Assembly: GCA_033239525.1 (NCBI GenBank)
Contig: BSYO01000028.1
Coordinates: 13,447,597-13,511,596, forward strand
Length of the DNA: 64,000 nt
Reading direction: 5' to 3'
Source: Nepenthes gracilis
Taxonomy: Eukaryota > Streptophyta > Magnoliopsida > Caryophyllales > Nepenthaceae
The first letter of the stretch is position 1, and the number at the start of each line of letters is the position of its first letter. Both the position numbers and the translations under genes were made by a program. The notes under the pieces are model-generated. The model was not told where the DNA came from. It made no database searches and was given only the letters and a program-made list of their open reading frames with translations. This document shows positions 49,233 through 62,009 of this stretch, in pieces.

Positions 49233-50590
49233 CTATGATGGACGACCCCTCAAAGAATGTGGCACAGGTCCTCTACCCTCTTTGACCAAGTAACCGATTA
49301 GGTTCGAGTAGAGAAAAGCTCTAGTGTTCCTCAAATCTAGGAAACCAACAAGGAAGTCGAGGGCTGCAAACGAGGCAATTTGTCTACTGAAACGGAAGCC
49401 CGCTCCGGCAGGGAAGAAGTGGGAGCTGCCTATAGGCCCCCTACGGGGACTCACGTCAGCCCTCCTATAGAGCCACATGATGGGCCTCTGTCCTGGTTTT
49501 TGGATGGGCCTCCTCCGGTTGGAGCTCCTCCATGCCTGCCAGCTAGATCTCTTGACAAAAGTCTCACGGGGACTCTAGGAGGACCTCCGAGTGAGCTTGG
49601 GCCGTCTCTTCTACCGACCCAACCGGTCCCTTAAATGTCGGTCCAACTGGGAATGCTAGAAAAAGAACAAGAAGCATTCCGCTTAAAGGTGCCGGCATCT
49701 AGAGAGATGGTGAGAGCTTTTGCCCCAGACGACTCGCCTATGCCCCTCATCCACTCCACCAAAGGAAGACCCTCAACGGCGGAAGATGAAAAGGAAGTTG
49801 GAGATAATACGGACCGCCGCTGAGACAGACTATCAGTGGGATCCCTAATAAATAGGATCTCGGCTTTTGTCTTAGGCTGGGCTGGGGTGAAGCAGTGGCC
49901 TTGGCACTCCAGCTCAGTGAAGGGTGACCACAACGGGCCTGTACAAGTGCCTCAGAGGATAGGAGATGTCCTTGAACTCCTTTGGAAATCAGCTCCATCA
50001 ACAACCTGGCAGGCTCTGCCTCCTCACGTGAAGCCTTGTTAGTAAAGGTAGCCAGCATGTTACCCCAATCGCTAGATAAGGGTTAATCGCAAGAAACCTT
50101 TACAAAAGAGAATCGGTCCTTCTAGTTCTTGGTAGAGTCAAGAATGGCCTCATTGATGTGTAGCTCACGAGCTGACAGTGAGATCCACTCCCCACTTTGC
50201 AAGAACCGAAAGATTACCCTCATTGCCACCGTAGTCAGTGCCCTCTCGTGATGACAAAGGAATATGCACAAGGAGCACAAGTATCAGATGGCGTAAGCAT
50301 GAAACCTCACCATCGTAGCTCCAAGTGCCTAAAGGACGTTAAACAGCTCACCCAGGATGGGAAGACGAAGCCCACTTCGCATGTGAGTCTTGTAGATGGT
50401 GATAAAACCTTCTGTAGGAGAGTAGGCCCTATCTTGCACTCCCGACAGCAAATACAGAATGGACATTGGAATATTGTACTGAACGTATAATACCCCTATG
50501 TCACTGATGTCGAGGATGGAACGAATCATGCCAACCTTAGGAGCCATGAAAACAGAGGGGAATAAGTTGCAGGGAAGTGAATGCAAAGAC
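49233..50590 (-). pseudogene. Element F antisense ORF (unit II), broken
   Basis: Paralogue of 6,726-8,057. The N-terminal block is best preserved at 50,329-50,560 (FMAPKVGMIRSILD, then SPTEGFITIYKTHM, LPILGELFNVL). The frame then shifts, and the later NA..YL..LC block survives only in pieces. The C-terminal part lies at 49,233-49,480. It is more decayed than the unit I copy. Confidence 0.65.
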
Positions 50591-51646
50591 CAAATCTTTA
50601 AATTTATTATGACCATGGAAAAGCTCAAAATTGAGGCCAAATGATGTAAAAAATTGAATTAAAAGAGTCAAAATTGTACCGGCAGAATATGAGTATAATA
50701 TATACTCAAATCTGGGCTTGATCTTGAGTAGGCCTAAAGTGTGCTTGAGCCCAAAAAATAGGAATCCTACGCCTAAAGCGTGCTTAAGCTCAGATAATAA
50801 AAACCCTGTGCCTGAAGAGAGCCCAATTTGAATTCAAGTGCTGAATCCAGAACCACGGTACCTGAAACTTGCTGAGTTTCAACTATAAATACAACCCCCA
50901 CGCTCATTCCCATCATTTTTGGCTGAGTTTTAGAGCCAGAGAAAGAGAGACGAGGAGAAGAGAGAGGGAGAGAAACGAGGAGAAAACCAAGAAGTTCGAA
51001 TTTGAAGTTATTCAAGTTAGGATTTGAGTAAACCAATTCTTCTCTTGTTACTATTCTTTGTCATTTCTACTGAGTTTTTTTGTTCAAATACTCATTCAAG
51101 TTATGATTTTAAAGCTTATATATGTATATTAAGTATGCATGTCCATATTTCGTGATTATATAGAGGCATTTAATGAGATTTCATATTTAAGTCAAGTATG
51201 GTAAATATATGTGCTGAATTTTATGTTATATTTGCATGTATATTTTGATTTTAAAGTATATTACTCTTAAATACTTGAATTTCGTTTATAAGCCATTGTA
51301 TGCCCAGAAATATAAATTTAACCCTCCCCATGCACTAAATTTCTGCATAAAGATGCTCTGCATGCTTAAGTAATATGTTAAAAAAAATAATGAGCTAAAT
51401 TTTTACACTATTTACTGAACTATTACCGAATTTTGAGCAATTGATACCTCAAATTTGTATAGCAGTCTACTTATGCTTTAAAGTTTACAATATATATGCT
51501 TTGAGCTTGCAATATAAGCTGTATGTTTCAACAGCTCAAAGAATTAAGCCTTACATATGAAGTATTAAGATAATGTTATAGAAATTATTATGTTTGCTGA
51601 TTTTTACTATATTTTTTGAATTTCTACTAAAATCTATGGTTCAAAT
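50582..51646 (+). mobile_element. Element A LTR fragment (unit II)
   Basis: Starts TGCAAAGACC (unit I TGTAAAGCCC) at the same position relative to element F and follows the unit I LTR for about 1.06 kb. At 51,641-51,646 (TCAAAT) it switches to sequence equal to 30,631 onward in unit I. Confidence 0.8.
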
Positions 51647-52106
51647 CATTGCCCTCCTACACTGAAAAGTTGTAGAGTGCCTAAAAAGGAGTGCTTGAGC
51701 CAGAAGCTGCAGAATATGTCCCATCATCAAATATGTCGGGAGTCGATGAAGCTCAACCTCTCGACATGGGGGCTAGTGATGGGTCCCATAACCTCATGGG
51801 TGGGGTCGTGATTCAGCCCAGCAGTTCGCCCATGAAGCAAAAGCTCAACCTGACTCCTCAAAGCCCAAGTAGTGCGACCCTGGGTTGCACAAAAGGTTAT
51901 GGCCCAAAGCGGAAAGGAACCGAACGAGCCTGCAACGTAGCCCAGCAAATCTTCTCAAGATATCATATCTAAGATTACACATCGTTTACACTGGTAGGAG
52001 CGATTCTGCGAACCATACCATAAAAGCAGTTACCACAGTAGGCTTCCACAAACTCCGTAGGGCTCAGTGAAATTTCCAACTGCTGCCAATCAGCCAATGT
52101 TTTACG
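51647..52106. other. Element D region upstream of minisatellite (unit II)
   Basis: Matches 30,631-31,089 of unit I. No coding sequence is supported. Confidence 0.55.
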
Positions 52107-55100
52107 AGTGCATCTCCATAAGCCGCCCGCTAATTGGGCGCACCCTTGGAGTATAGTCCTCCATCTCGTAAGTTGCCCCCTGGCTAGGTGCATCCCGGAG
52201 CTCAGTCCTCCACCTCATAAGCGCCTCCTAGTCGAGCGTACCATCGTAATTCAGTCCTCTACCTCATAAGCAGCCCCCTGGTCAAGCGCACGTTTAGAGC
52301 TCAATCATTTATTTCATAAGCCGCCCCCTACTTGGGTATACCCCAGAGTTCAATCATCCATCTCACAAGCCGCTGCCTTGTCGGGTGTACCTTTGAAGTT
52401 CAATCCTCCATCGCATAAGTCGCCCCAAGGCCGGCACACCCTCGAAACTCAATCCTTCATCTTGTAAGCTGCCCATGGTCGGGAGTGCCCTCAGAACTCA
52501 GTCCTCCACCTCGTAAGCTACCTCTGGCCGGGCTCACCTATAAACTCAATCCTCCATCTCATAAGATGTCCCGTGGTTAGGTGCACCCTTGGAGCTCAAT
52601 CCTCCACCTTATAAGCTGCCCCTTGGTCGGCTATACAACCAAAGCTCAATCCTCCATTTCGTAAGCCGCACCTGATCGGGCACACCTCAAAGCTCAGGCC
52701 TCCATCTCATAAGCCGCCTCCTGGTTGGGCTGACCTTTGAACTCAGTCCTCCACCTTACAAGTTGTCCCCTGATCGGGTGCACCCTTAGAGCTCAGTCCT
52801 CCACATCATAAGTCGTCCCCTAGCCAGGCATACCTTTGAGCTCAATCCTCCACCTCATAAGTTGCCTCTTAGTCGGGTGCACCCTCAAGTCTCAGTCCTT
52901 CATCTCGTAAGCGCCGCCAAAATCAGGCACACCCTCGGGGCTCATTGCTCCACTTCATAAGTCATCTCCTGGTCGGATGCACCATCGGAGCTCAGTCATT
53001 AATCTTATTAGCAACCCTTAGTCGGGTGTACCCTCAGAGCCTAATCCTCCATCTCATAAGCCACCCTTAGTCGGGCACACCTTCGGAGCTCAGTCCTCCG
53101 CCTCATAAGCCGCCCATGGTTAGGCGCACTCTTGGAGCCCAATCCTATATCTTGTAAGCCATCCCCTGGTCGGATGTAACCCAGAGTGCAATCCTCCATC
53201 TAATAAGCCACTCTCTAATCGGGCGCACCCTTAGTGCTTAGTCCTCGACTTTATAAGCTGCTCCCTAGTTTGGTGCATCCTCAAAACTCAGTCATCTATT
53301 TCATAAGCCAAACACTTGTTAGGCGTACCCTCAGAGCCCAATCCATCACCTCATAAGTCGCCTCCTAATTGAGGGCACCATTAGAGATCAATCCTCCATC
53401 TTGTAAACCACCCCTAGTCTGGCGTATTCTTAGAGCTCAGTCCTCCTCCTCCTAAGCTGCTCCTGGTCGGGCATACCCTCAAAACTCAATCCTCTATCTC
53501 GTAACCACCCTTGGTCAAACGCACACTCGAGTCCTCCATCTCGTAAGCCCCTTGATTGGGCACACCCCGAACCTTACTTCTCCACCTCATAAGCTGCCCC
53601 TTGACCGGACGTACCCAAAAACTCAGTCTGCCATCTCATTATCCACCCCCGACTGGGCGCACCTTTAGAACTCAGTTCTCCATCTCATAAGTCGTCCCCT
53701 GGCTGAGCGCATTTCAAGCTCAGTTCTTTCTATCATAAGCCGCCCCCTAGTTGGGCGAATCATCTAGTTCAGTTCTCCACCCATAAGACACCCATTGATC
53801 GGGTGCGTCTTTGGAGCTTAATCCTTCATTTTGTAAGCCGCTCCCTGGTCGGGCGCACTCCGGAGCTCAATCTTCCACCTCAAAAGCTACCGCCTTGCCG
53901 GGTGCACCCTTGAAACTCAATGCTCCACCTCATAAGTTGTCCTTAGGCTGGGTGCACCCTCAAAGTTCAATTCTTCGTCTCGTAAGCTACCCTCTAATCG
54001 AGCGCATTCTCAGAACTAATCCTCCACCTTGTAAGCTACTCCTGGCCAGGCACACCTCGTAACTCAATTCTCCACCTCAGAAGTTGCCCCCTTGTCAGGC
54101 ACACCATTGAAGCTCAATCCTCCACCTCACAAGCTGCCGCTTGGTCGGGCATACCATCGAAGGTCAATCCTTCATCTCATAAGTTGCCCCTAAGCGGGCA
54201 CATCTCAGAGTTCAGTCATCCATCTCGTAAATCGCCTTTTGTTGGGCTCACCTCGGAGCTCAGTCCTCCACCTTATAAGCCACTCCTTGATTGGGCGCAC
54301 TCTCAGAGTTTAGTCCTGCACCTCATAAGTCGCTTCTAGCTAGACGTACCTTTGAACTTAGTCCTCCACCTCTTAAGCTGCCCATTAGTGAGGTGCACCC
54401 TCAGAGCTTAGTCCTTTGCCTCATAAGCTACCCTCTAATCCAGCGCACTGTCGAAGCTCAGTGCTCTGCTTCATTAGCCATCCCCTGGTAGGATACACCC
54501 TTAGAGCTTAGTCATTCATCTTATAAGCAGCCCTTTAGGCATACTCTTAGAGCCTAATCTTCTATCTCATAAGCCGCCCTTGGTCGGGCATACCTTCAGA
54601 GCTCAATCTTCTACCTCATAACCCGTCCCTGGTTAGGTACACTCTCGAAATCTAATCCTCCATCTCATAAGCCACCCCCTAGCCGGACGTACCCCGAAGT
54701 GCAATCCTCCACCTCATAAGCCGCTTTTTGGTTGGGCACACCCTTAGCGCTTGGTCCTCCACCTCATAAACCACTCTTTGGTTGGGTGCATTCTCATAAG
54801 TCAAACACTTATCGAGTGTACCGTTGGAGCCCAGTTCTCCACCTTGTAAGCCGCCTCCTGGTCGAGCGAACCATTGAAGCTCAGTCCTCCATCTCGTAAG
54901 CCGTCCCCTGGTCGAGCGCATCCTCAGATTTCAATCCTCCACCTCGTAAGCCGCCCCTAGTCAGGCGCACCCTCAAAATTATGTCCTCAATCTCATAAGT
55001 CCCCTGATCGGGCACATATCAGAGCTTAGTCCTCCACCTCATAAGCCACCCTTGACCGGGCGTACCTCGGAGCTAAGTCCTCCATCTCGTAAGTCGGCCA

Positions 55101-55216
55101 TTGACTAGACGCACCCTCAAAATTCAATTCTCCATCTCATAAGTTACCCCCGGTCGGGCGTACTTTCAGAGTTTGGCCCTCCATCTCGTAAGCTGCCCCC
55201 TGGTCGAGTGCATCTC
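52107..55216 (+). repeat. ~50-bp minisatellite (unit II)
   Basis: About 62 tandem units of the same ~50-bp repeat as 31,090-36,475, uninterrupted. Individual variant units appear in the same order in both arrays, for example CATAAGATGYCCCGTGG preceded by ATAAACTCAATCCTCC at 31,525-31,565 and 52,535-52,575. The array was therefore copied as a block. Confidence 0.95.
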
Positions 55217-55479
55217 ACACTCATTGCCAAGATACATGCATCCAAGCATATTTTCTTTCTCTTCCTATCTTTTTCTCAATATAGAAAGATTATTAATTTG
55301 AATATTTGAGAATAAATTGAGGAGCGAGCCTACAAATATTTGATATCTTATTTATTAGTTATGTTGTGTAGGATTCAGGTTTGAAATAATGGGAATTAGG
55401 ACTGGCTCTAATTCGACCAGACATAAAAGATTAAAAAATTTTATAACCTATTTAACAATTTAAATTTACGGATACATTA
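55217..55479 (+). mobile_element. Element D 3' LTR end (unit II)
   Basis: Paralogue of 36,476-36,741, ending GATACATTA. Confidence 0.65.
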
Positions 55480-56710
55480 ATTATAAAATAATATAATATT
55501 ATTATTTTAAAAAAAATCGATCACGTCGATCTTACACATTGACGTTGACTGATTGATTACAGAGGTGACGGTACCTTTTGCGACTTCCGAAATCTTAAAC
55601 CGACTGATGTGTTAGGTAGCCAATTTACAATACTAATCATTCCCTTATTATTTCAGATTTTATTTTATCAATTTTTTTTTTAATAATTTGAATTATTTTA
55701 GCTTTATATTACATTAAAAAAAAAACCGTTCCTTTATAATTACATAATGTCAATGTTACATGTTTAGACTTAGCTGTACGTCATAAAATTTCATCAACTG
55801 TTTCTACGTAAATATTTTTTTATTGGGTGATTTCATCATTTGTGTGAGGTTGTCTTTATTTTTCAATCTACATCTTCTTATATAATATAAAATAATATAT
55901 TATATATAATTTATTTTAATAATTTATATAACTTTACATAAGCATTAAAAATATATATTATAGTGTGAAAACCAAAATATTAAACTTTTTTTTGATATAA
56001 TTATTCAAGCTAAATTATACAATTATCATTTAACTAAATTAAATATGTGTTTAGAAAATAATTATATATCTAATGGTAATTAGTTAGCATAGTAAATAAA
56101 TAGGACAATACTGTACTCCTTGTAATAACCTCGAATTTTGTCTTCATCATAAATTAACGTTAGTTTTGTTAGAACAAATTAATAATATGATTAGAAGTAA
56201 TTTTTTAATTAAGTGGTATTCAATATAGAAACTTAACATGATTCAATAATAAATTTAAAAAAATTTACCAAGTTTGACAGAAATTGCTATCAGTGGGTAT
56301 AGTTAATGGCATAGCTAGATTCTATATTTGCGCTGCAACTTCTATCCAGTTACTATTTCTTAATAACAAATATAATAACAATTTATGAAAATATTTCACA
56401 AGTTTTTCATTTTTAGAAATTAAAAAAAATAGATTTAAGAAGACTTAAAAATTTAATAATATTTTAAAATTTAAGAAGATTTAATTAATATATTGAAAGC
56501 AACTTCATTATATAGTAGATTTATGATGACAAGTAGTGGTGAACATGAGACTCTGAGTCAACTCGAGTATCTCGAGCAACTCAAACCCCATGCAACATGT
56601 TATTCTTGCCTACCATTACAAGGGCATGGCCATATATATGCATGGACTATACCTTATTCAAGAAAAGAAAAAAGTACATATTAACCCTCACAAATTCGCT
56701 GTCATAAGCT
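55480..56710. other. Block boundary region and GRP-3 3' flank
   Basis: Non-coding, AT-rich; 55,480-55,667 matches 36,742-36,931 and from 55,668 it matches the start of units I and II. It holds the uninterrupted target site of element G near 55,910-55,920. AATAAG (56,653-56,658, minus) lies 53 nt past the ancestral GRP-3 stop. Confidence 0.7.
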
Positions 56711-57703
56711 TTAATTCTTCTTCTCTGTGTCCTTTGGAGGGTGATAAGGTCCGCGGCCACCCGGTCCATAGGGTCCAGGGCCACCGGGTCCATAAGGTCC
56801 GCGGCCACCCGGTCCATAGGGTCCAGGGCCACCGGGTCCATAGGGCCCGGGCCACCGGGTCCATAAGGTCCACGACCACCGGGTCTATAGCCACCGTATT
56901 CAAAGTCGTCTTTCCCGTAGCTGTATCCACCGTGTTCATAGCCACCATAACCATCTGTCTCAGCAAATTTTCTATCTGGTGGGTGGTGGCCATGATGCTT
57001 GCCATGGTAGCCATTGTAGCCATGCCCACCGTGGTGTCCATAGTAACCATAGCCATCCTTGTGCAAATCTTCCTTATCCTCTACAGCAAATTTTTATGTC
57101 AGTAGTTAGTTTATGTTAATTAAGAATGCATTTGAGGGACAAATTAATATAATCAAGAATAAATATATTATGTATTTATATTACACTATCATAAAAATCT
57201 TGTTTTCTTTATCTATATAATAAAAAAACCAATAGTTTATAAGATATGCTATGGAATATTCTTATGATACTCTTATAATGAAATTGGGGATTAATTTTGG
57301 CTGATTGAAAATTAATAGTCATTTTTATTCTTGAATAAAAAATAATAATTAATGGTTAAATAATTTATCCCTATAATGTGTTTATCAACATAAAATGTTT
57401 ATATATATTTATAAAAAATATTTTACAGCAATTAAAGATATATTCTTCATGTCATCAATCTATTTTTTATAAGCTCATTAATAAACACATATATGATATT
57501 TCCCATTATTTAAAAGTCCAGATCATGTTCTTTTCATGTTATTTTATACAGTCAAAAATTATAAAAATAATATATTTTTTATTTTATTTGAAAAGAAGGG
57601 AAGAAAAAAACTTACCAGCTTCACGAGCTGAGACATGAGAGAAGATGAAAAGAGTAAAAGTAAAGAGAAGGCCAAGAAGAAGAAAAGATTTTGGATATGC
57701 CAT
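56647..57703 (-). pseudogene. GRP-3: frameshifted glycine-rich protein copy
   Basis: Exons 57,616-57,703 and about 56,711-57,080, with a 535-bp GT..AG intron in phase 1. The signal peptide is MAYPKSFLLLGLLFTFTL..., but exon 1 lacks 21 nt, removing seven residues of the ELAETTQQ stretch after the cleavage site. Exon 2 opens EDKEDLHKDGYGYYGHHGG and reads the family pattern up to GGPGP. One base is then missing near 56,845-56,851: one of six 24-nt units has 23 nt. Beyond that the frame gives MDPVALDPMDRVAADL-type repeats, passes the ancestral TAA (56,711-56,713) and stops at 56,647, predicting 173 residues. In the ancestral frame the gene would end PPKDTEKKN like GRP-2. It could be a pseudogene, a novel-tailed protein or an assembly error in a GC-rich repeat. 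Confidence 0.8.
56727..56885 (-). repeat. 24-nt coding repeat of GRP-3, six units
   Basis: Units of 24 nt encode YGPGGPGP or YGPGGRGP in turn, making a partial 48-nt higher-order repeat. GRP-2 has four units and GRP-1 two to three, so the array has expanded and contracted between copies. The fifth unit from the 3' end has lost one base. Confidence 0.9.
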
Positions 57704-57781
57704 TTTATTTCCTCTTTCTCTCTCTAAGTATTTTGGAAATTATGAGAGGGGATTGATGGTAAGATGAGAAGGCCGGTCTCT

Positions 57782-57789
57782 TATTTATA
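57782..57789 (-). promoter_or_regulatory. TATA box of GRP-3
   Basis: TATAAATA on the minus strand, 79 bp upstream of the ATG. Confidence 0.7.
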
Positions 57790-59449
57790 GGCACAGAGGG
57801 ATGACGGTGAGGTGGGCCCCGGAGTAAGTGTACTCTTGCCGAGTATATAAACTTCATTTGTTTGTGATATATATTTAATGGTAAATATTTTTTAAAAATA
57901 TTTTTTATATTTTATAGGAAAAATATTTTAAATAAAAATAACTCATCTTTGTGATATTATTTTAATATTTGGCTCATATAATAATGTGTAACTTATTATA
58001 TAAATGATCTTAAAAAGTGGATATTTGTGATTATTTGTGGCAATGGTCAAGACATTGACAATTATCATACTAGAAGTTGAACTACTACTCCTAAATATAT
58101 ATCTTAATTTAAATGACATTCTTTAGTTAATGTATAGATTAAAACAAAACTTTCTATACTATCCTAACAATTTAAGTAGATTAACAATTTAATTTGGGAC
58201 TACCAAACTCAAACTGACCAACGATAAAATAGGCTTGCCAACTATGACTAAATGTTATATAAATGAATAATGTAATAATATATATAAAATTTGAAAAATG
58301 ATGTTTGTGATATCAGAGCATGCAAAGGATCAATTAATTCAATAATATAAAATAATAGAGAGAAAAAGATACCATAATTTTGATAAATATCTTCAAACTT
58401 TGATTGATGATGGAATGCTTACTATACCTAATTTTTGAAGAGTGGGGATACAAGGGATTTTGATTAATTTTAAATCAATTGCTTTACAGTTTGCATTATC
58501 AAGCCACGTCCACAATCCACCAGTAGCCCTTGATCCAGTCTTACACCGACAAAAATAAATGAATAAATAAATAAAAAAAAATCAAAGAAAGACCAGGCCA
58601 AGCCCATCACGAATCAAATAATTCTTGAATTTTATGAATTATCGAGTCCTTATTTTCATTTAATCTGATTGTTTAATTTGAATAATTTTAGTATTTGATC
58701 TCAATTTATTTTTTATTATCGTTTTTATGCTAGAAAATACCTTCCAATAGTACGTTATTCCTCTTTTATAAAACTCTCGTGACATTATACCTATTTAAAA
58801 TCTGAGCGTTTGATTAGTCCAATTCGTTGCACTAGATATTTCATGGAATATAATCTATATATATTGTAATTATTTTGCATTTTGTGGAATTATTATGGGG
58901 GTGTGATGAATATGTTCACATTTTTTTAAAAAGTTATTTATTAAAGTCCATTTGTAATTGTATTTTTTGAAGACATATTCTCATTTAAAAAACCTTCTAA
59001 GAAAAATATCACTATACTTTTTTATGTAACCATATAATTTATTTTTGAAAACAATAGAAAATATAAGACCATTTCATGCCAAGTTTCATTTTTAATTGTC
59101 TTGACTATAAAATTATTGATAATCAGAAATTTAAATTGTTAAAATAAATTTTTATATAATATAATATAAAATAGCAAATATTAAAGTTAATAATAATAAT
59201 AATAGTAGTAATAATTCCTCATTTTGCCCACCATATGGCCAATGGTTTAAGCAAAGATTATGACAAAGATTGAACATGGTTTTAGCATTCTCATCCATTG
59301 TTAAGATAATATTTTAAAAGTAACCTAATCAATCATGCCGAATCTTCAAAATTCAAAAAGCAAAGTTTATATATGTTCAAAATTCCACAAAAGTTGACTA
59401 CAAAAAAGTTAGTTTTCATAAATAAATATAAATATTTATATTTATTTAC
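57790..59449. other. GRP-3 upstream region, non-coding
   Basis: Matches unit II at 57,830-58,320 and units I and II at 58,620-59,440. No gene. Homology to the block stops abruptly at about 59,449, where element E begins. Confidence 0.65.
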
Positions 59450-60366
59450 GGATGGAGATGGCTGTAATGAGATGATCTAAAAGGGGAGGTGGCGCAGAAT
59501 CAATAGCGACCCGTTTATCCCTGAGACGGTCAACGCTGTCATTAATCGGATAGGCATACCAAGTGGGCTGGATGCGGTCGAAAACAAACATGGCTCAAAT
59601 TAAAATCGGTCCACGTGCACCTTCCTAAGTCTCAACGATCGTTTGCCTTAATTCTCCATACCTCCAAGAATGGCAATATCTTCTGTAACGAAAATCTCCC
59701 AAAATCAGAGCACATCTCGAAAGGAAGGCTCTCAATTTAGCGCACGGATCTCAAAGACAGCCTTAACGGTTACTACACGCGACATCTCTACAAAAAGAAA
59801 GAAATCCTCCTTCCTGACTATTGCGGCTCAGAATGGCGCCTGCATCCACGAGAAAGGAAGCTATCCCCTCAGAGGGTGGGTATCCCATCTCACCACCTAA
59901 GAAAGGCAACGAAGGCCTACTCCTATAAAAAGACATGGAAACTCACTCTATAGGCATGTTCTCTCACATACTCAAACTAACATACGCTGACCAAGCTCTC
60001 AAGCATCTAATCACTCTATCCTCTTTTTGCTATTAGTTCTCAGCGAACTCAATACTCAAAGAGGCCGCTCTCCATAAGCACTCCACAACTAAAGCCACTT
60101 TCCACAAATGCACCTCCGATCCTCATTCTCAAAACCCCTCACCCAACATTCATCTTTGTATCCCTTATATTTGCATTCTTATTTTCAGAAGGCCGATTAC
60201 TTACTTGAGTATTGGAGAATAAACTTGAGAGCAAGTCCCGCCATTTTTCTTTGATTTCTCGTCTTTTGTTATGGTGTGCAATATCCCAAGCGTGAAGAAT
60301 GGTAACCGAAATTCGAAGAGAAGCTCAACACGAATCCATCCAAAACTTGGAATCCAAGATGCATCA
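59450..60366 (+). mobile_element. Element E LTR (Tat lineage)
   Basis: The right end, GATGCATCA, directly precedes a decayed Tat-type primer site. A TATAAAA box is at 59,924-59,930. The block TTACTTGAGTATTGGAGAAT near 60,195-60,215 also occurs in the LTR ends of element D. The left end is set only by the loss of homology to unit I at about 59,449 and may be off by some bases. Confidence 0.7.
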
Positions 60367-60367
60367 G

Positions 60368-60385
60368 TGGTGCCATTTGTGAAAA
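60368..60385 (+). other. Primer binding site of element E
   Basis: TGGTGCCATTTGTGAAAA; compared with the intact site in element G it has five changes, all C to T or G to A. Confidence 0.7.
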
Positions 60386-60899
60386 AGCTAACGAAAAGCC
60401 AATCAACTACTTCCCCTAAATCAGCATCATCTGCCAATATGGTGAACACAATGACACAAGTTATCATTCCCGCTAAGGAAGTTACCTCCCTTGACCACTC
60501 AGCTAGTAGTCGGGCTAAAGAATAACTTGCTCCAATCTTCCAGGTAATGGTGGAGCAGATGAACAAAATGCCACAAATACTTTAAACGCTCAACACAGGT
60601 CAGGGTAAGTAGAAGCAAGGGCTCACTCCTCCTTGGCTCACACGCCAACCTCCAGGCATGGAGGCTAGAGGAAGAAGAAATTGACCAATAAGACCACAAG
60701 GTCGGGCAACTCTCACATCCCTATAGCTTCCAACATCCAAAGCCATTTGAGGCTTGAGAGCAGAGGCCTCCCGTGTAGGAGGGGCCTCTCGCGTCACTTG
60801 ACCGACGAGCAGTAGCAACCAACCGAATGAACGAAATTGATGACCTATCTCAACTCTGAAAGGTTGCAACCTTTTCATGAGTAAAGGATAAAGTTTAGA

Positions 60900-61860
60900 A
60901 GATTTGGAACCACATGTTCAAAGACAATGACAGCGAACACACGGACCGATCTGAGGGGATCTCCATTCACCATGGAGATATGGACACAATTGCTGCCACC
61001 CAAGTTCAAGATACTAGCCCTGAAACCTTACAACGAGAGCACTGATCCTATGGATCATTTTAATCACTTCCGCACCTATTGAGCCTCCAGGGCTTGGTGG
61101 AGGCATCCATGTGCAAGTATTTTTCTCTCACCTTAAAGGGAGACGTCAGGATTTGGTTCTACTAACTCCTGGTAAATTTGATCTGGAGCTTCCAAGACCT
61201 CACGGATAATTTTCTATCTCGGTACACCTCAAGTCGCCACGAGGAGAAGCAAGCATGGCACATCGCCCACGTTAAGTAGAAGCCGGGCAAGAACTTGAGA
61301 AAGTTCCTGGAGTAGTTGACCATAGAAGCCCGAAAAATTCCCAAGCTTACCAAAGAAGTGAATCTTAGCAGCTTCATTTTTGTACTGGGACCCGATGACT
61401 TCTTCAGGCACCTTACTCATAAGAACTCGCAAGCTTGTTGGGAGGTAGAATCTATCACCCGGCTCTACGTGGCGGCTGAAAAAGCCAACGAGGTGAAGCA
61501 TCTGGAGCGGACAGACCAACCTCGCTCTTTTTCGGCAGAGGAAAATAGGAAGAAAGGGGGTAGCGAGGATCCCGAAAGGAAGCTACCTAGAGTCGAACAA
61601 TCGACGTGAAAGGACTTCAGGCCCATAAACCTGACTCCGTTGAATGACACTCGAGCCAATATCCTAATGCAAATTCGGGAGAAAAAATTTGTGAAGTAGC
61701 CAAAATTGATAAAGAACCTGAAGGGAGGAGATCCATTGAAATATAGTGACATTTATTGATCTTCGTGTCATAGCGCGCAAAAGACTGTCAGACGCTGCAA
61801 TAGGAGATTGAAGAGTTGATCCGCCTTTGCTACCTCACTAAGTTCCTGAGGAATTTTGGG
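60900..61860 (+). pseudogene. Element E gag, decayed
   Basis: The Retrotrans_gag core is readable through stops from about 60,960: PFTMEIWTQLLPPKFK, a DPMDHFNHFRTY block, LKGDVRIWFY, DNFLSRYTSSRHEEKQA, then FLEWLTIEA-like sequence. An open stretch (61,316-61,609) continues with ITRLYVAAEKANEVKHLE. NLTPLNDTRANILMQIREKK at 61,628-61,690 marks the region before the zinc motif, which is itself too damaged to read. This order is that of Tat-lineage gag. Confidence 0.8.
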
Positions 61861-62009
61861 TAGAGTTTTGGTACCTCAAATGGTGATAGGCTCGATCAGC
61901 CTCAACTGCGAAATCGTGTCGCAGTTAGGGGGTTCAACATGGTGACTACCAGGCCTCCCAAGACATACCATACCAATTACCAGGAGCAGCGAACTAGGCA
62001 TAAAAAGTA

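Noticed and set aside
56590..57105. 171-codon plus-strand frame across GRP-3 exon 2, and similar plus-strand frames over GRP-1 and GRP-2
   Set aside because: It is the antisense of the Gly-Pro repeat, which stays open because of composition. No promoter or splice context, and the minus-strand gene structure is conserved in three copies.
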